Of a stretch of DNA of 39,480 bases, positions 6,962 to 14,610 are shown piece by piece. Under the pieces are notes generated by a model that saw nothing but the letters and a program-made list of their open reading frames with translations, was not told where the DNA came from and made no database searches. Both the position numbers and the translations under genes were made by a program. The stretch is from an uncultured Clostridia bacterium (lineage in GTDB: Bacteria; Bacillota; Clostridia; Oscillospirales; Acutalibacteraceae), in the NCBI GenBank assembly GCA_947589415.1, contig CANQBP010000019.1, positions 1 through 39,480 of the forward strand, given 5' to 3'. Position 1 is the first letter of the stretch, and every line of letters starts with the position of its first letter.

Positions 6962-9588
6962 TATTTATTTCCTTCTTCGTTACCAAAAATATCCGAAAGG
7001 GTTTCCATCAGTAATGCAATATCTATCGGCTTTCCGAGATGACCGTTCATGCCCGCCTCCATTGCCTCCTGACGATCCTCTACAAACGTATCCGCTGTCA
7101 TTGCTATAATCGGAATATTTGCAAGTTCTTTATTCTCTAATTTTCTTATTGCTTTTGTTGCATCATATCCGTTCATAACAGGCATCTGAATATCCATAAG
7201 TATCAGATTGTACCTGCCCGGCACGGAGTTTTTAACCATATCAAGAGCTTCCTTACCGTTTTCGGCACACTCCACCAAAAATCCGGCTTCCTCAAGAATT
7301 ACACAAGCAATTTCACGGTTAAGTTCAATATCCTCGGCAAGAAGTATGCGTTTTCCCTCAAAATCCTTATTGACAACAACAGACTCCTGTTCCTTAGGCT
7401 CTTCCGCTTTTCCGCAGACCTTGAGGAGGGTAGTACGCAAATCGGATACAAACAGAGGTTTGCTCACGAAACCGTTTACACCGGCATTTTTTGCTTCTTC
7501 CTCAATGTCGCCCCAGTCATATGCCGAAAGAATTATTATCGGTGCATCATTTCCAACAACCTTTCTTATCTGTCTTGCGGTTTCGATACCGTTCATGTCC
7601 GGCATCAGCCAGTCTATGATGTACACCTCAAATTTTTCGCCCATTTCCATGGCTTCGACAGTTCTTGCAACGGCTTCCTTTCCGTACATCGTCCAGTCGG
7701 CTTTCATTCCTATCTGACGGAGCATTTTTGAAACGCTTTGGCAGGCATTAAGGTCATCGTCAACGACAAGTGCATGAATACCCTCCAGTTCTTCTATAAG
7801 GAGGCTTTCCTGATGTTCGTCCTGAATTTTAAGTTCAAGCCTTACGGTAAATTCCGTTCCCTTTCCTACTTCGCTTTCAACATCAATAGTACCGCCCATC
7901 ATGGTGACGATATTTTTTGTTATTGCCATTCCAAGACCCGTTCCCTGTATTCCGCTGACGGTTGAGGTACGTTCTCTTGTAAACGGCTCAAATATGATTT
8001 GTGCATATTCGGGACTCATGCCGATACCCGTATCCTTTACCTTAAACTCATACAGAGCGTACCCCTCTTTTGAACACGGCTTTTGTATTATTCTTATTGA
8101 TACCGTACCGCCGGGATTTGTGAATTTCATAGCGTTCGATATAAGGTTAAGCAAAATCTGATTGAGTCGGAGTCGGTCGCAGTAAATATTTTCGTTGCTC
8201 ACGTCTACCGTGTCCACAAAAAGCTCAAGCTGTTTTGATTTTATATCCGCTTGGATTATATTACATATATTATGGAGTATTTCCGCAATATTTTCCGTGT
8301 TTTCCTCAATCGTAACATTTCCCGATTCTATACGGCTCATGTCAAGAACATCATTTATAAGCGAAAGAAGATGACTTGATGAACGTGATATTTTCGTGAG
8401 GTAGTCCTTTACTCTCTCTTTATTGTCTATATGTGTTGTAGCAAGGGCAGTAAATCCTATGATAGAGTTCATTGGGGTGCGTATATCATGTGACATATTG
8501 TTAAGGAAAGTCGTCTTTGCCCTGCTTGCCTGTTCGGCAAGTGCGAGTGCCTCCGCAAGTTTTTTACGGTGCTGTATTTCGATTGCAAGTGTTTTTGTAC
8601 GTTTGCGTATAAATATGATCGATGTAAATACGCCCACAAGTATTATAGTAATGATGAGTACAGCAAGCACACTTGCTATTGACGCACTCTGTCTCCAGAA
8701 AACCGAAATCGGCACGGACATTACAAAATACCAGTCAACATTGTCCATAGGCGTGAACGTCATAATACAGGTATCGCCGTTTTCGGGCGTATGGGTAATA
8801 TAAAAATTCTCTTTTTTCTCTATCTGTTTGTGTATATTTTCTACTGTATTACCGGCTTCAAGACCTTCATTTGTCACCTCGGAATAGAAGTTTTCTTTTG
8901 TACCGTCGTTGCTGTTTCTGTTAATTTTTACGATATAGTTACCCTCGGCATCAATAACGCTGCTGTATCCTTTTCCGTCGTAGCTGTCTATTTTCAGTTC
9001 GTCCTGAAGTGCATTTATATCCATTCTGCAAACAAGATAGGTGTAGGTTCTGCCCTCAACGGTAAATGGTGTAATTTTTACTCCCATTACAAGCAATTCG
9101 TTTCTTCCCTCAACGCTTGCCTCAAGGTTATCTCTCCGATATATGAAACGAACACCGACCTTCTTATACTGTTCAAGCATTTCCTTACTGTTAGACAACT
9201 TCATACTGCTGTTAATGGTATCGCCGTTTTCCGCAAAAAGAGTCAGTCTTATACAGTCTATCATATGCTTTGAGGCACTCAGCTTGCGCATAAGTTCCTC
9301 TGTTGTTTCACACTTTTCCTGCCTGATATTCAAAGCAATACCGTCGAGTGTATCCCACCTGTTGTCAAGACTTGATGCAATAGCCTTTTTGTCGTGGTTT
9401 GCCAATTCCTCCATGGTACTTATCGAATTATCGGTTATTATATTGCTTATCAGAAAAAAGGAAAATATAATTACAAGTATTCCGATAATAACAGTAACCG
9501 CAATTATAACAGCATTATGCAGACGTGTCTTTTTCTTTTCGTCCGTCAATTCATTTTCATTATTGATTTTCATATCCGTTACATTCAT
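6961..9588 (-). CDS. Hybrid sensor histidine kinase with two receiver domains
   Basis: The 875 residues run as follows. There is a cytoplasmic N-tail; TM1 about 25-50; an extracellular sensor of about 250 residues (Cache-like by pattern, including GYSSVIDAEGNYIV and a closing DWYFVMSVP); TM2 about 304-327; a short coiled linker; a HisKA box NNMSHDIRTPMN with His367; a HATPase domain with N box NLISNAMKF, DTGIGM and GTGLGMAI; REC1 with Asp659 in YIIDWLMPDMNG; and REC2 with Asp799 in ILMDIQMPVMNG. GGAG sits about 10 nt before ATG 9588. It heads the operon after a 190-nt leader. It lacks an HPt domain, which is supplied by the separate gene at 5206-5559. The ligand is unknown. Confidence 0.93.
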   Translation of the reverse strand: MNVTDMKINNENELTDEKKKTRLHNAVIIAVTVIIGILVIIFSFFLISNIITDNSISTMEELANHDKKAIASSLDNRWDTLDGIALNIRQEKCETTEELMRKLSASKHMIDCIRLTLFAENGDTINSSMKLSNSKEMLEQYKKVGVRFIYRRDNLEASVEGRNELLVMGVKITPFTVEGRTYTYLVCRMDINALQDELKIDSYDGKGYSSVIDAEGNYIVKINRNSNDGTKENFYSEVTNEGLEAGNTVENIHKQIEKKENFYITHTPENGDTCIMTFTPMDNVDWYFVMSVPISVFWRQSASIASVLAVLIITIILVGVFTSIIFIRKRTKTLAIEIQHRKKLAEALALAEQASRAKTTFLNNMSHDIRTPMNSIIGFTALATTHIDNKERVKDYLTKISRSSSHLLSLINDVLDMSRIESGNVTIEENTENIAEILHNICNIIQADIKSKQLELFVDTVDVSNENIYCDRLRLNQILLNLISNAMKFTNPGGTVSIRIIQKPCSKEGYALYEFKVKDTGIGMSPEYAQIIFEPFTRERTSTVSGIQGTGLGMAITKNIVTMMGGTIDVESEVGKGTEFTVRLELKIQDEHQESLLIEELEGIHALVVDDDLNACQSVSKMLRQIGMKADWTMYGKEAVARTVEAMEMGEKFEVYIIDWLMPDMNGIETARQIRKVVGNDAPIIILSAYDWGDIEEEAKNAGVNGFVSKPLFVSDLRTTLLKVCGKAEEPKEQESVVVNKDFEGKRILLAEDIELNREIACVILEEAGFLVECAENGKEALDMVKNSVPGRYNLILMDIQMPVMNGYDATKAIRKLENKELANIPIIAMTADTFVEDRQEAMEAGMNGHLGKPIDIALLMETLSDIFGNEEGNK

Positions 9589-9777
9589 TATTTTTACACT
9601 CCGATCGTCAAGCAGGCATATGATACTCCCCGGCCGATAAACGGGTCGGCGGACAGCAACGAATAATAAAAGGCTTTCAAATTAAAGTATTTAGTGACAT
9701 ACTTCCGCCGTCCGCAATTTATTCGGGAGCAGAAAGGATTTTTAACTTCGGGTCAAAATACGCAGCTTTTTACAGTC
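9589..9777 (-). promoter_or_regulatory. Long structured 5' leader of the signalling operon
   Basis: Between the promoter and the kinase ATG lie about 190 transcribed nt. On the minus strand GCGGACGGCGG (9703-9713) can pair with GTTGCTGTCCGC (9649-9660), about 11 pairs including G-U. The stem encloses a small hairpin AAGTAT/ATACTT. Further down CCGA/TCGG forms a second hairpin, and CTCCC (9725-9729) could pair with GGGAG just before the ribosome site. I recognise no known riboswitch; the c-di-GMP-I and -II consensus sequences are not present. Confidence 0.45.
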
Positions 9778-9783
9778 ATTTTA

Positions 9784-9812
9784 ATTATAGCATATCCCAT
9801 GTTATATTGCAA
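9784..9812 (-). promoter_or_regulatory. SigA promoter of the signalling operon
   Basis: On the minus strand TTGCAA (9807-9812) and TATAAT (9784-9789) are spaced by 17 nt. Confidence 0.8.
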
Positions 9813-9885
9813 CGTGATTTTGTAATATTATAAAAATATTTTTCGGGAATGTCAATAAATTGAGAATTTTTTGTATATATAGCAT

Positions 9886-9927
9886 AAAACAAAAATCACT
9901 CTCCGAATTTGCCGAAGAGTGATTTTT
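9886..9927 (-). terminator. Terminator after the ClpE-like gene
   Basis: A perfect 12-bp stem (9891-9902 with 9916-9927) with a partly paired loop ends on the minus strand in TTTTTGTTTT. About 100 bases with no recognisable gene separate it from the clpE stop. It also insulates the signalling promoter downstream; the A/T-rich bases 9813-9885 show nothing else. Confidence 0.85.
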
Positions 9928-10025
9928 GAGTTTTATACATTATTCTATACGGTAAAAATGAGATGTCGGCATACCAAAGCTGCACGCCTGCAATTCACAT
10001 ATTAAGAACAGACCTCGGACAGACA

Positions 10026-12347
10026 TTACTTTATTTCAAGTTCTGTTTTACCGTCCTTTGCCGTAACGTTTACTTCCGTAAGAATACCGTCGGAGCTGTC
10101 AACGATAGCGGAAGCGATCTTATCCTCGACTTCCTTGCGTATAAGGGTTCGCAGATCTCTTGCACCGCTCTGACCGCCGTATGCTTTATTTGCAAGGTAT
10201 TTGCAAAGACTTTCATCATAATTGAAAGCTATGCCTTTTTCACTTAATGAATTGACATATTCATCAAGCATGAGCTTACTGATTTTCACAAAATCGTCCT
10301 CGTCAAGGTTTCTGAATACTATAATTTCATCAAGCCTGCTGAGAAATTCGGGTCTTAAAAATTCCGAAAGAGCCTTCATGACCTTTTCCTTTGTTGCCTC
10401 GTCACGAGTCTTTGCGAAACCGAGTGCATTCTCACGCTTATCACTTCCGGCGTTTGACGTCATTACAATGACAGTATTGCTGAAATTGACCTTTCTGCCC
10501 TGGGCATCCGTCAGTGTTCCCTCGTCAAGTATTTGCAGGAGTATATTAAGCACATCGGGGTGTGCCTTTTCTATCTCATCAAAAAGCAGCACGGAATACG
10601 GTCTGCGGCGAATTTTTTCCGTTATCTGACCCGCCTCGTCATATCCTACATATCCGGGAGGCGAACCTATTATTTTTGATACCGAATGTTTCTCCATAAA
10701 TTCGGACATATCGAGTCTTATAAGTGTTTCGGGTGTATTGAAAAGTTCAGATGCAAGCACCTTGACAAGCTCTGTTTTTCCGACACCTGTCGGACCTACG
10801 AAAATAAACGAAGCCGGTCTTCTTCTCGGACTTATCTGTACTCTGCTTCTCCTGACCGCCGACGAAAGCGCCTTGACCGCATCGTCCTGACCTATCACCT
10901 TTGATTTCAGTACATCTTCAAGACCGGACAGTTTTTTCAGTTCGTTTTCCCTAACCTTTGATGCGGGTATTCCTGTCCAAAGTTCTATAACACCTGCGAC
11001 ATCGTCCTCTGTCACGTCCGCAAAAAGAGATTGTGCGTCCATTTCCCCGATTTCCTTTTCAAGACGGGCTATATCGGTTTTTATTTCCGCAAGTTTTTCA
11101 AAGTCTATATCTTCTTCGCTTTCCATTTCCTCACAAACGGATTTAAGATTTTCGATTTTGTCTTTTGAGCTGTCATATTTTTCAAGATCCTTATTTCTTA
11201 GCGAAGCGTGTGTACAGGACTCGTCAAGAAGATCTATCGCCTTATCCGGCAGAAAACGGTCTGTAATGTATCTTTCGGATATGACTACCGTTTTTCGCAC
11301 TATATCATCAGGCATATGAACTCTATGATAATCCTCATAATAGCTTTTTACTCCGAGCAGCATTTCAATGGTTTCCTGAATTGAGGGTTCGGAAACCGTG
11401 ACAGGCTGGAAACGTCTTTCAAGGGCAGCATCTTTCTCTATAAAACGTCGGTACTCACTGAAAGTTGTTGCTCCTATAACCTGTATTTCACCCCTCGAAA
11501 GTGCAGGCTTCATTATATTTGCGGCATTCATTGAGCCTTCGGAATCACCTGCTCCGACAAGACTGTGTACCTCATCTATAAACAGTATGATATTTCCGGC
11601 TTCCTTTACTTCTGTGATAAGACCCTTGATGCGGCTTTCAAATTGACCTCTGAACTGTGTTCCCGCAACAAGGGAGGTGAGGTCGAGAAGCTGTATCTCC
11701 TTATCCTTGAGTCTGTGCGGCACGTTACCGTCAGCTATTTTTAGTGCAAGTCCCTCCGCTATTGCAGTTTTTCCTACACCCGGTTCACCTATCAGACACG
11801 GATTATTTTTTGTGCGGCGTGACAATATCTGAACGACTCTGTCAATTTCCTTATCTCTTCCGATTATTCTGTCCAGTTCGCCGTCAGCAGCCTTTTGAGT
11901 AAGGTTAGTACAATACGCATCAATATGTTTTCTTCCCTTACTGCGTTTTTTTCGTGATTCGTTTCTGCCGCCGTCCTGCCTTTCCTCTTTCTTTTCTTTA
12001 TCCGACAGTTTTTCGCTCGGATTTTTCGAGCCGAAAAGATTTTTAAAGAACGGAGGAAATGTCGGAGCGCCGCCCCTGCTGAAATCATCGTCATCATCGT
12101 CGTCATTTATACCCTCAAAGGTATCCGGACCCGTCATAAATCCCGAATCGGCAAATTCATTCATTTGCTCTTGGATACTGTCTATATCGTCCTCGGAGAT
12201 GCCCATTTTTTCCATAATATCGGTAACAGGCTTAACGCCCAGCTCCTTTGCACAAACAAGACAATATCCGGTTGTATTCGAGCCGTCTGCGGTACTTGAT
12301 AAAAACACCACTGCCGGTCTTTTATTGCATCTGCTGCATAACATCAT
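10026..12347 (-). CDS. clpE: ClpE-like AAA+ unfoldase (Clp protease ATP-binding subunit)
   Basis: A two-ring Hsp100 ATPase of 773 residues. Instead of the ClpC N-domain it starts with a zinc finger, CSRCNKR and CLVC (Cys4, Cys7, Cys29, Cys32), as in ClpE, followed by an acidic Asp-rich linker (82-88) and a basic stretch. AAA-1 has Walker A GEPGVGKT (about 187-194). A UVR-like coiled segment near residue 410 separates it from AAA-2 with GPTGVGKT. An ALGF loop after [10 protein letters not shown] matches the ClpP-docking loop position, so it likely works with ClpP, which is not in the window. AAGGAG precedes tandem ATGs. It has its own promoter; no CtsR heptad repeat (GGTCAAA) is visible there. 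It could equally be labelled a ClpC-family protein. Confidence 0.88.
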   Translation of the reverse strand: MMLCSRCNKRPAVVFLSSTADGSNTTGYCLVCAKELGVKPVTDIMEKMGISEDDIDSIQEQMNEFADSGFMTGPDTFEGINDDDDDDDFSRGGAPTFPPFFKNLFGSKNPSEKLSDKEKKEERQDGGRNESRKKRSKGRKHIDAYCTNLTQKAADGELDRIIGRDKEIDRVVQILSRRTKNNPCLIGEPGVGKTAIAEGLALKIADGNVPHRLKDKEIQLLDLTSLVAGTQFRGQFESRIKGLITEVKEAGNIILFIDEVHSLVGAGDSEGSMNAANIMKPALSRGEIQVIGATTFSEYRRFIEKDAALERRFQPVTVSEPSIQETIEMLLGVKSYYEDYHRVHMPDDIVRKTVVISERYITDRFLPDKAIDLLDESCTHASLRNKDLEKYDSSKDKIENLKSVCEEMESEEDIDFEKLAEIKTDIARLEKEIGEMDAQSLFADVTEDDVAGVIELWTGIPASKVRENELKKLSGLEDVLKSKVIGQDDAVKALSSAVRRSRVQISPRRRPASFIFVGPTGVGKTELVKVLASELFNTPETLIRLDMSEFMEKHSVSKIIGSPPGYVGYDEAGQITEKIRRRPYSVLLFDEIEKAHPDVLNILLQILDEGTLTDAQGRKVNFSNTVIVMTSNAGSDKRENALGFAKTRDEATKEKVMKALSEFLRPEFLSRLDEIIVFRNLDEDDFVKISKLMLDEYVNSLSEKGIAFNYDESLCKYLANKAYGGQSGARDLRTLIRKEVEDKIASAIVDSSDGILTEVNVTAKDGKTELEIK

Positions 12348-12421
12348 TTTCTTTTACTCCTTTCCACACTTCCGTTTTGTTTCGGAGTGATTCGGGGTAA
12401 GTGCATACTCCCCGTTTAGTT

Positions 12422-12451
12422 ATAATAACATATTTTACAGGTATCTGTCTA
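12422..12451 (-). promoter_or_regulatory. SigA promoter of the clpE-like gene
   Basis: TAGACA (12446-12451) and TATTAT (12422-12427) are 18 nt apart on the minus strand. The leader of about 65 nt has a small hairpin CGGGG/CCCCG. No CtsR site is seen. Confidence 0.6.
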
Positions 12452-12549
12452 CTAAAAAATAAAATATTTACGACTTACGGTTAAAATATGTTTATTTTTC
12501 AGGACTTTCCGCTCGGATTTAAGCAATATGCAGTACATATGCACACATA

Positions 12550-13266
12550 TCAAATGCCGTGCATTGCATCAATTATCATTTCGGGAACATTTATCTCATA
12601 AATATATTTGAGCAGATGTGTTGAATTTATACCCTCTCTTAACGCCATAGAAGAATTGTCGGGCAGCAGCACGATAAGTATATATAAAACCAACATCAGC
12701 ACCATTATTATAACAACCGCCGCCAACAGTCCGAGGAGCGCTCCCGATATTCTGTTAAGAATGCTGAGTCCCGCAAAATCAACAGCCGATGTAACGGAAC
12801 GTGTGAGAAGTGATATTACGGCGGCAAAAACCGTAAACAAAGCCAATCCGATAATGATTGCCAGAAGTTTTATTATAATGGGACGTATCATTCCCTCAAG
12901 CACATCCGGAACGTTCAGCGGAGAGCTGCTTATTTCCTGTGTGAGCGAAGCAGTATTTATACCCGACATACTTAGCGCATTTTTTGCAAAATCAGGGAGA
13001 TCGCTCATAAGCGCACCTGCTATATCCTTAGGGCTTGTAGCCATTGTTATTTGCGGCATATTTTTTTCTACCGCTTCTATTATCTTCGGCTGTATGAATT
13101 TGAAATAAAAATTATCTGCTAAAAATGATGCAATAAACACGGATAATACGCACGATACGGCAGAACCGACAAGATGTGCGACCGAATTAAGTATTCCCCT
13201 TTTATATCCGCTTACTACAAAAATCACAAAAACCGATATTACCACTAAATCCATTATATAATTCAC
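12550..13266 (-). CDS. cvpA: CvpA family inner-membrane protein
   Basis: The 238 residues show the CvpA layout: TM1 at about 4-21 ending in SGYKRG, TM2 about 28-50, then a loop of roughly 75 residues (longer than in the short enterobacterial protein), TM3 about 130-155 and TM4 about 176-200. The conserved family pattern of a short positively charged turn after TM1 is present. The molecular role is not established; family members are linked to colicin V production and envelope stress. GTG 13266 is taken as start because GAGGTGG lies just upstream; an ATG follows 12 nt later. It is monocistronic between its own promoter (13308-13336) and that of clpE. Confidence 0.75.
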   Translation of the reverse strand: MNYIMDLVVISVFVIFVVSGYKRGILNSVAHLVGSAVSCVLSVFIASFLADNFYFKFIQPKIIEAVEKNMPQITMATSPKDIAGALMSDLPDFAKNALSMSGINTASLTQEISSSPLNVPDVLEGMIRPIIIKLLAIIIGLALFTVFAAVISLLTRSVTSAVDFAGLSILNRISGALLGLLAAVVIIMVLMLVLYILIVLLPDNSSMALREGINSTHLLKYIYEINVPEMIIDAMHGI

Positions 13267-13307
13267 ACGACCACCTCTTTACACAATATTTCGTACACCC
13301 GGATTAT

Positions 13308-13336
13308 AATATATCATATTGCAATCGTTTTTTCAA
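13308..13336 (-). promoter_or_regulatory. SigA promoter of the CvpA-family gene
   Basis: TTGAAA (13331-13336) and TATATT (13308-13313) are spaced 17 nt on the minus strand, about 40 nt before the GTG. Confidence 0.6.
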
Positions 13337-13383
13337 CCTCAACATGAAAGATATAGGTATTTTAGTCCGATACATCACAAAAT

Positions 13384-13419
13384 GACCGCCGTATCAGTCT
13401 TTACTGTTGTACGGCGGTC
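13384..13419 (-). terminator. Terminator after plsY
   Basis: GACCGCCGTA (13384-13393) pairs perfectly with 13410-13419; on the minus strand ATTTTG follows, a weak T run. It lies about 40 nt after the plsY stop. Confidence 0.6.
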
Positions 13420-13459
13420 TGTATTTGTCCGAAACATAAATCATGCAAACGTCCCGTGA

Positions 13460-14179
13460 CTACTTTTTTTCCGATACTATTTTATTTTCACTTCCGTCTA
13501 AAATTCGTTTTATATTGTCCTTATGCTTTATTATAATTATTGCACCGTTTATGAATGTCAATACAAACACACACACGATAAATACCGTTGTCGTATTTTT
13601 TACGGGAGAAAGTGCAGTCATTATTCCCGACTTGTCCGCAATCCGCAGTCCCGCCGAAATAAACGGATATAATGCCGAACATACCAACGAACATTTTGAA
13701 ATTGTTTTAGTGGCTGCAAACAATATTCCGAAAAATATAAGTTCGACCGCAAGCACACGCCAGTCTGTCATTATTACTACCGATGCAGTCGTAACAACAC
13801 CTTTTCCGCCCTTAAATTTATAATAAATCGGGAACATATGTCCCACAACGGCAAACAGTCCTGCAAGGTACATAAGCAGAGAACGTTCCAACTGCTGTTC
13901 GGGACTGTCCCAGCCGAATGTGAGAAAATACGGTATAAGGACAGACACAACGCCCTTGAGGAAATCCCCCGCAAAGGTAATTATTGCAGGCAGTTTTCCG
14001 ACACATCTGAGTACATTCGTAAAACCCGCATTACCGCTGCCGAGTTTACGTATATCCTCATGTTTAACGATATATGTAATGATGATAGATGTGTTCACGC
14101 TGCTTATGAGGTAAGAGCCTGCACACGATATAAGAATAAGCAGCCAATGATTTGTCAAAAGATCCGTAAGTATTTCCAA
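13460..14179 (-). CDS. plsY: Acyl-phosphate:glycerol-3-phosphate acyltransferase
   Basis: PlsY acylates glycerol-3-phosphate from acyl-phosphate at the membrane, the first step of phospholipid synthesis. The 239-residue multi-pass protein has the family signatures: SYLISSVNTS near the N-terminus, RKLGSGNAGFTNVLR (phosphate-binding GSGN), DFLKGV, and FKGGKGVVTTASV. It is slightly longer than typical because of an extended loop with SPEQQLERS. The start is TTG 14179: AAAGGA lies about 9 nt upstream and no ATG precedes the first TM. It has its own strong promoter and a terminator, so it is probably a single-gene unit. Confidence 0.92.
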   Translation of the reverse strand: MEILTDLLTNHWLLILISCAGSYLISSVNTSIIITYIVKHEDIRKLGSGNAGFTNVLRCVGKLPAIITFAGDFLKGVVSVLIPYFLTFGWDSPEQQLERSLLMYLAGLFAVVGHMFPIYYKFKGGKGVVTTASVVIMTDWRVLAVELIFFGILFAATKTISKCSLVCSALYPFISAGLRIADKSGIMTALSPVKNTTTVFIVCVFVLTFINGAIIIIKHKDNIKRILDGSENKIVSEKK

Positions 14180-14210
14180 AGCAATCTTCCTTTACTGAAT
14201 TTCAACTAAG

Positions 14211-14239
14211 ATTATACATCATATTTTACTGCAAATCAA
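14211..14239 (-). promoter_or_regulatory. SigA promoter of plsY
   Basis: TTGATT (14234-14239) and TATAAT (14211-14216) are 17 nt apart on the minus strand, about 32 nt before the TTG start. Confidence 0.75.
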
Positions 14240-14287
14240 TCCCAATGCGACAAATTTATTTTTGAATTTTACGTGGATTTTATCATT

Positions 14288-14488
14288 TCACATTTCCGCA
14301 GCATACAAAATTTCGTATGCTGCGGAACAGACGGACGGATCTTTCCCGTTGTCCGACAGCACGGCTCTGAAAAAATCAATTGACAGTATCTCCGTTTGCA
14401 AAAAATGTTTATTTGCAAACGAACTCTTACCGCTCATATCTGCACCTATCATAACAACAAGTGAAAATTCGGGTATTTCTATTCGCAT
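14288..14488 (-). pseudogene. Truncated polynucleotide kinase (Pnkp N-terminal fragment)
   Basis: The 66-residue frame closely resembles the start of bacterial RNA-repair polynucleotide kinase-phosphatase (Pnkp): IPEFSLVVMIG, a P-loop GADMSGKSS, FANKHF, then SIDFFRAVLSDNGKD where the family has SSDFCR..VSDDEND, and YEIL where it has a V/I-L-H motif. Full Pnkp proteins run to several hundred residues with phosphatase and ligase domains; here a TGA ends the frame early. The last eleven codons lie inside a perfect 13-bp inverted repeat. A short ribosome-like GGGGG lies upstream. It is probably a decayed remnant, though a small expressed P-loop peptide cannot be excluded. It lies 122 nt downstream of RNase R. 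Confidence 0.6.
14294..14327. repeat. Perfect 13-bp inverted repeat at the end of the Pnkp fragment
   Basis: TTCCGCAGCATAC (14294-14306) pairs with 14315-14327 around an 8-nt loop. No T run follows on either strand, so it is not a standard terminator. It may stabilise the 3' end of the rnr transcript or mark a rearrangement joint. Confidence 0.7.
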
Positions 14489-14610
14489 ACTGCAAAACCC
14501 CCGTTTTATTTTTGCGGCATTTTTTCATTTCGTTATATCGGCTGATTATTTTATTTTTTCGGGATATGAACCGAGTCGTTTTTATATGCTAAAGCAGACC
14601 TGCATTGACT

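Noticed and set aside
9589-9777. c-di-GMP riboswitch in the kinase leader
   Set aside because: The conserved sequence blocks of class I or II c-di-GMP aptamers are not present; kept only as an unclassified leader.
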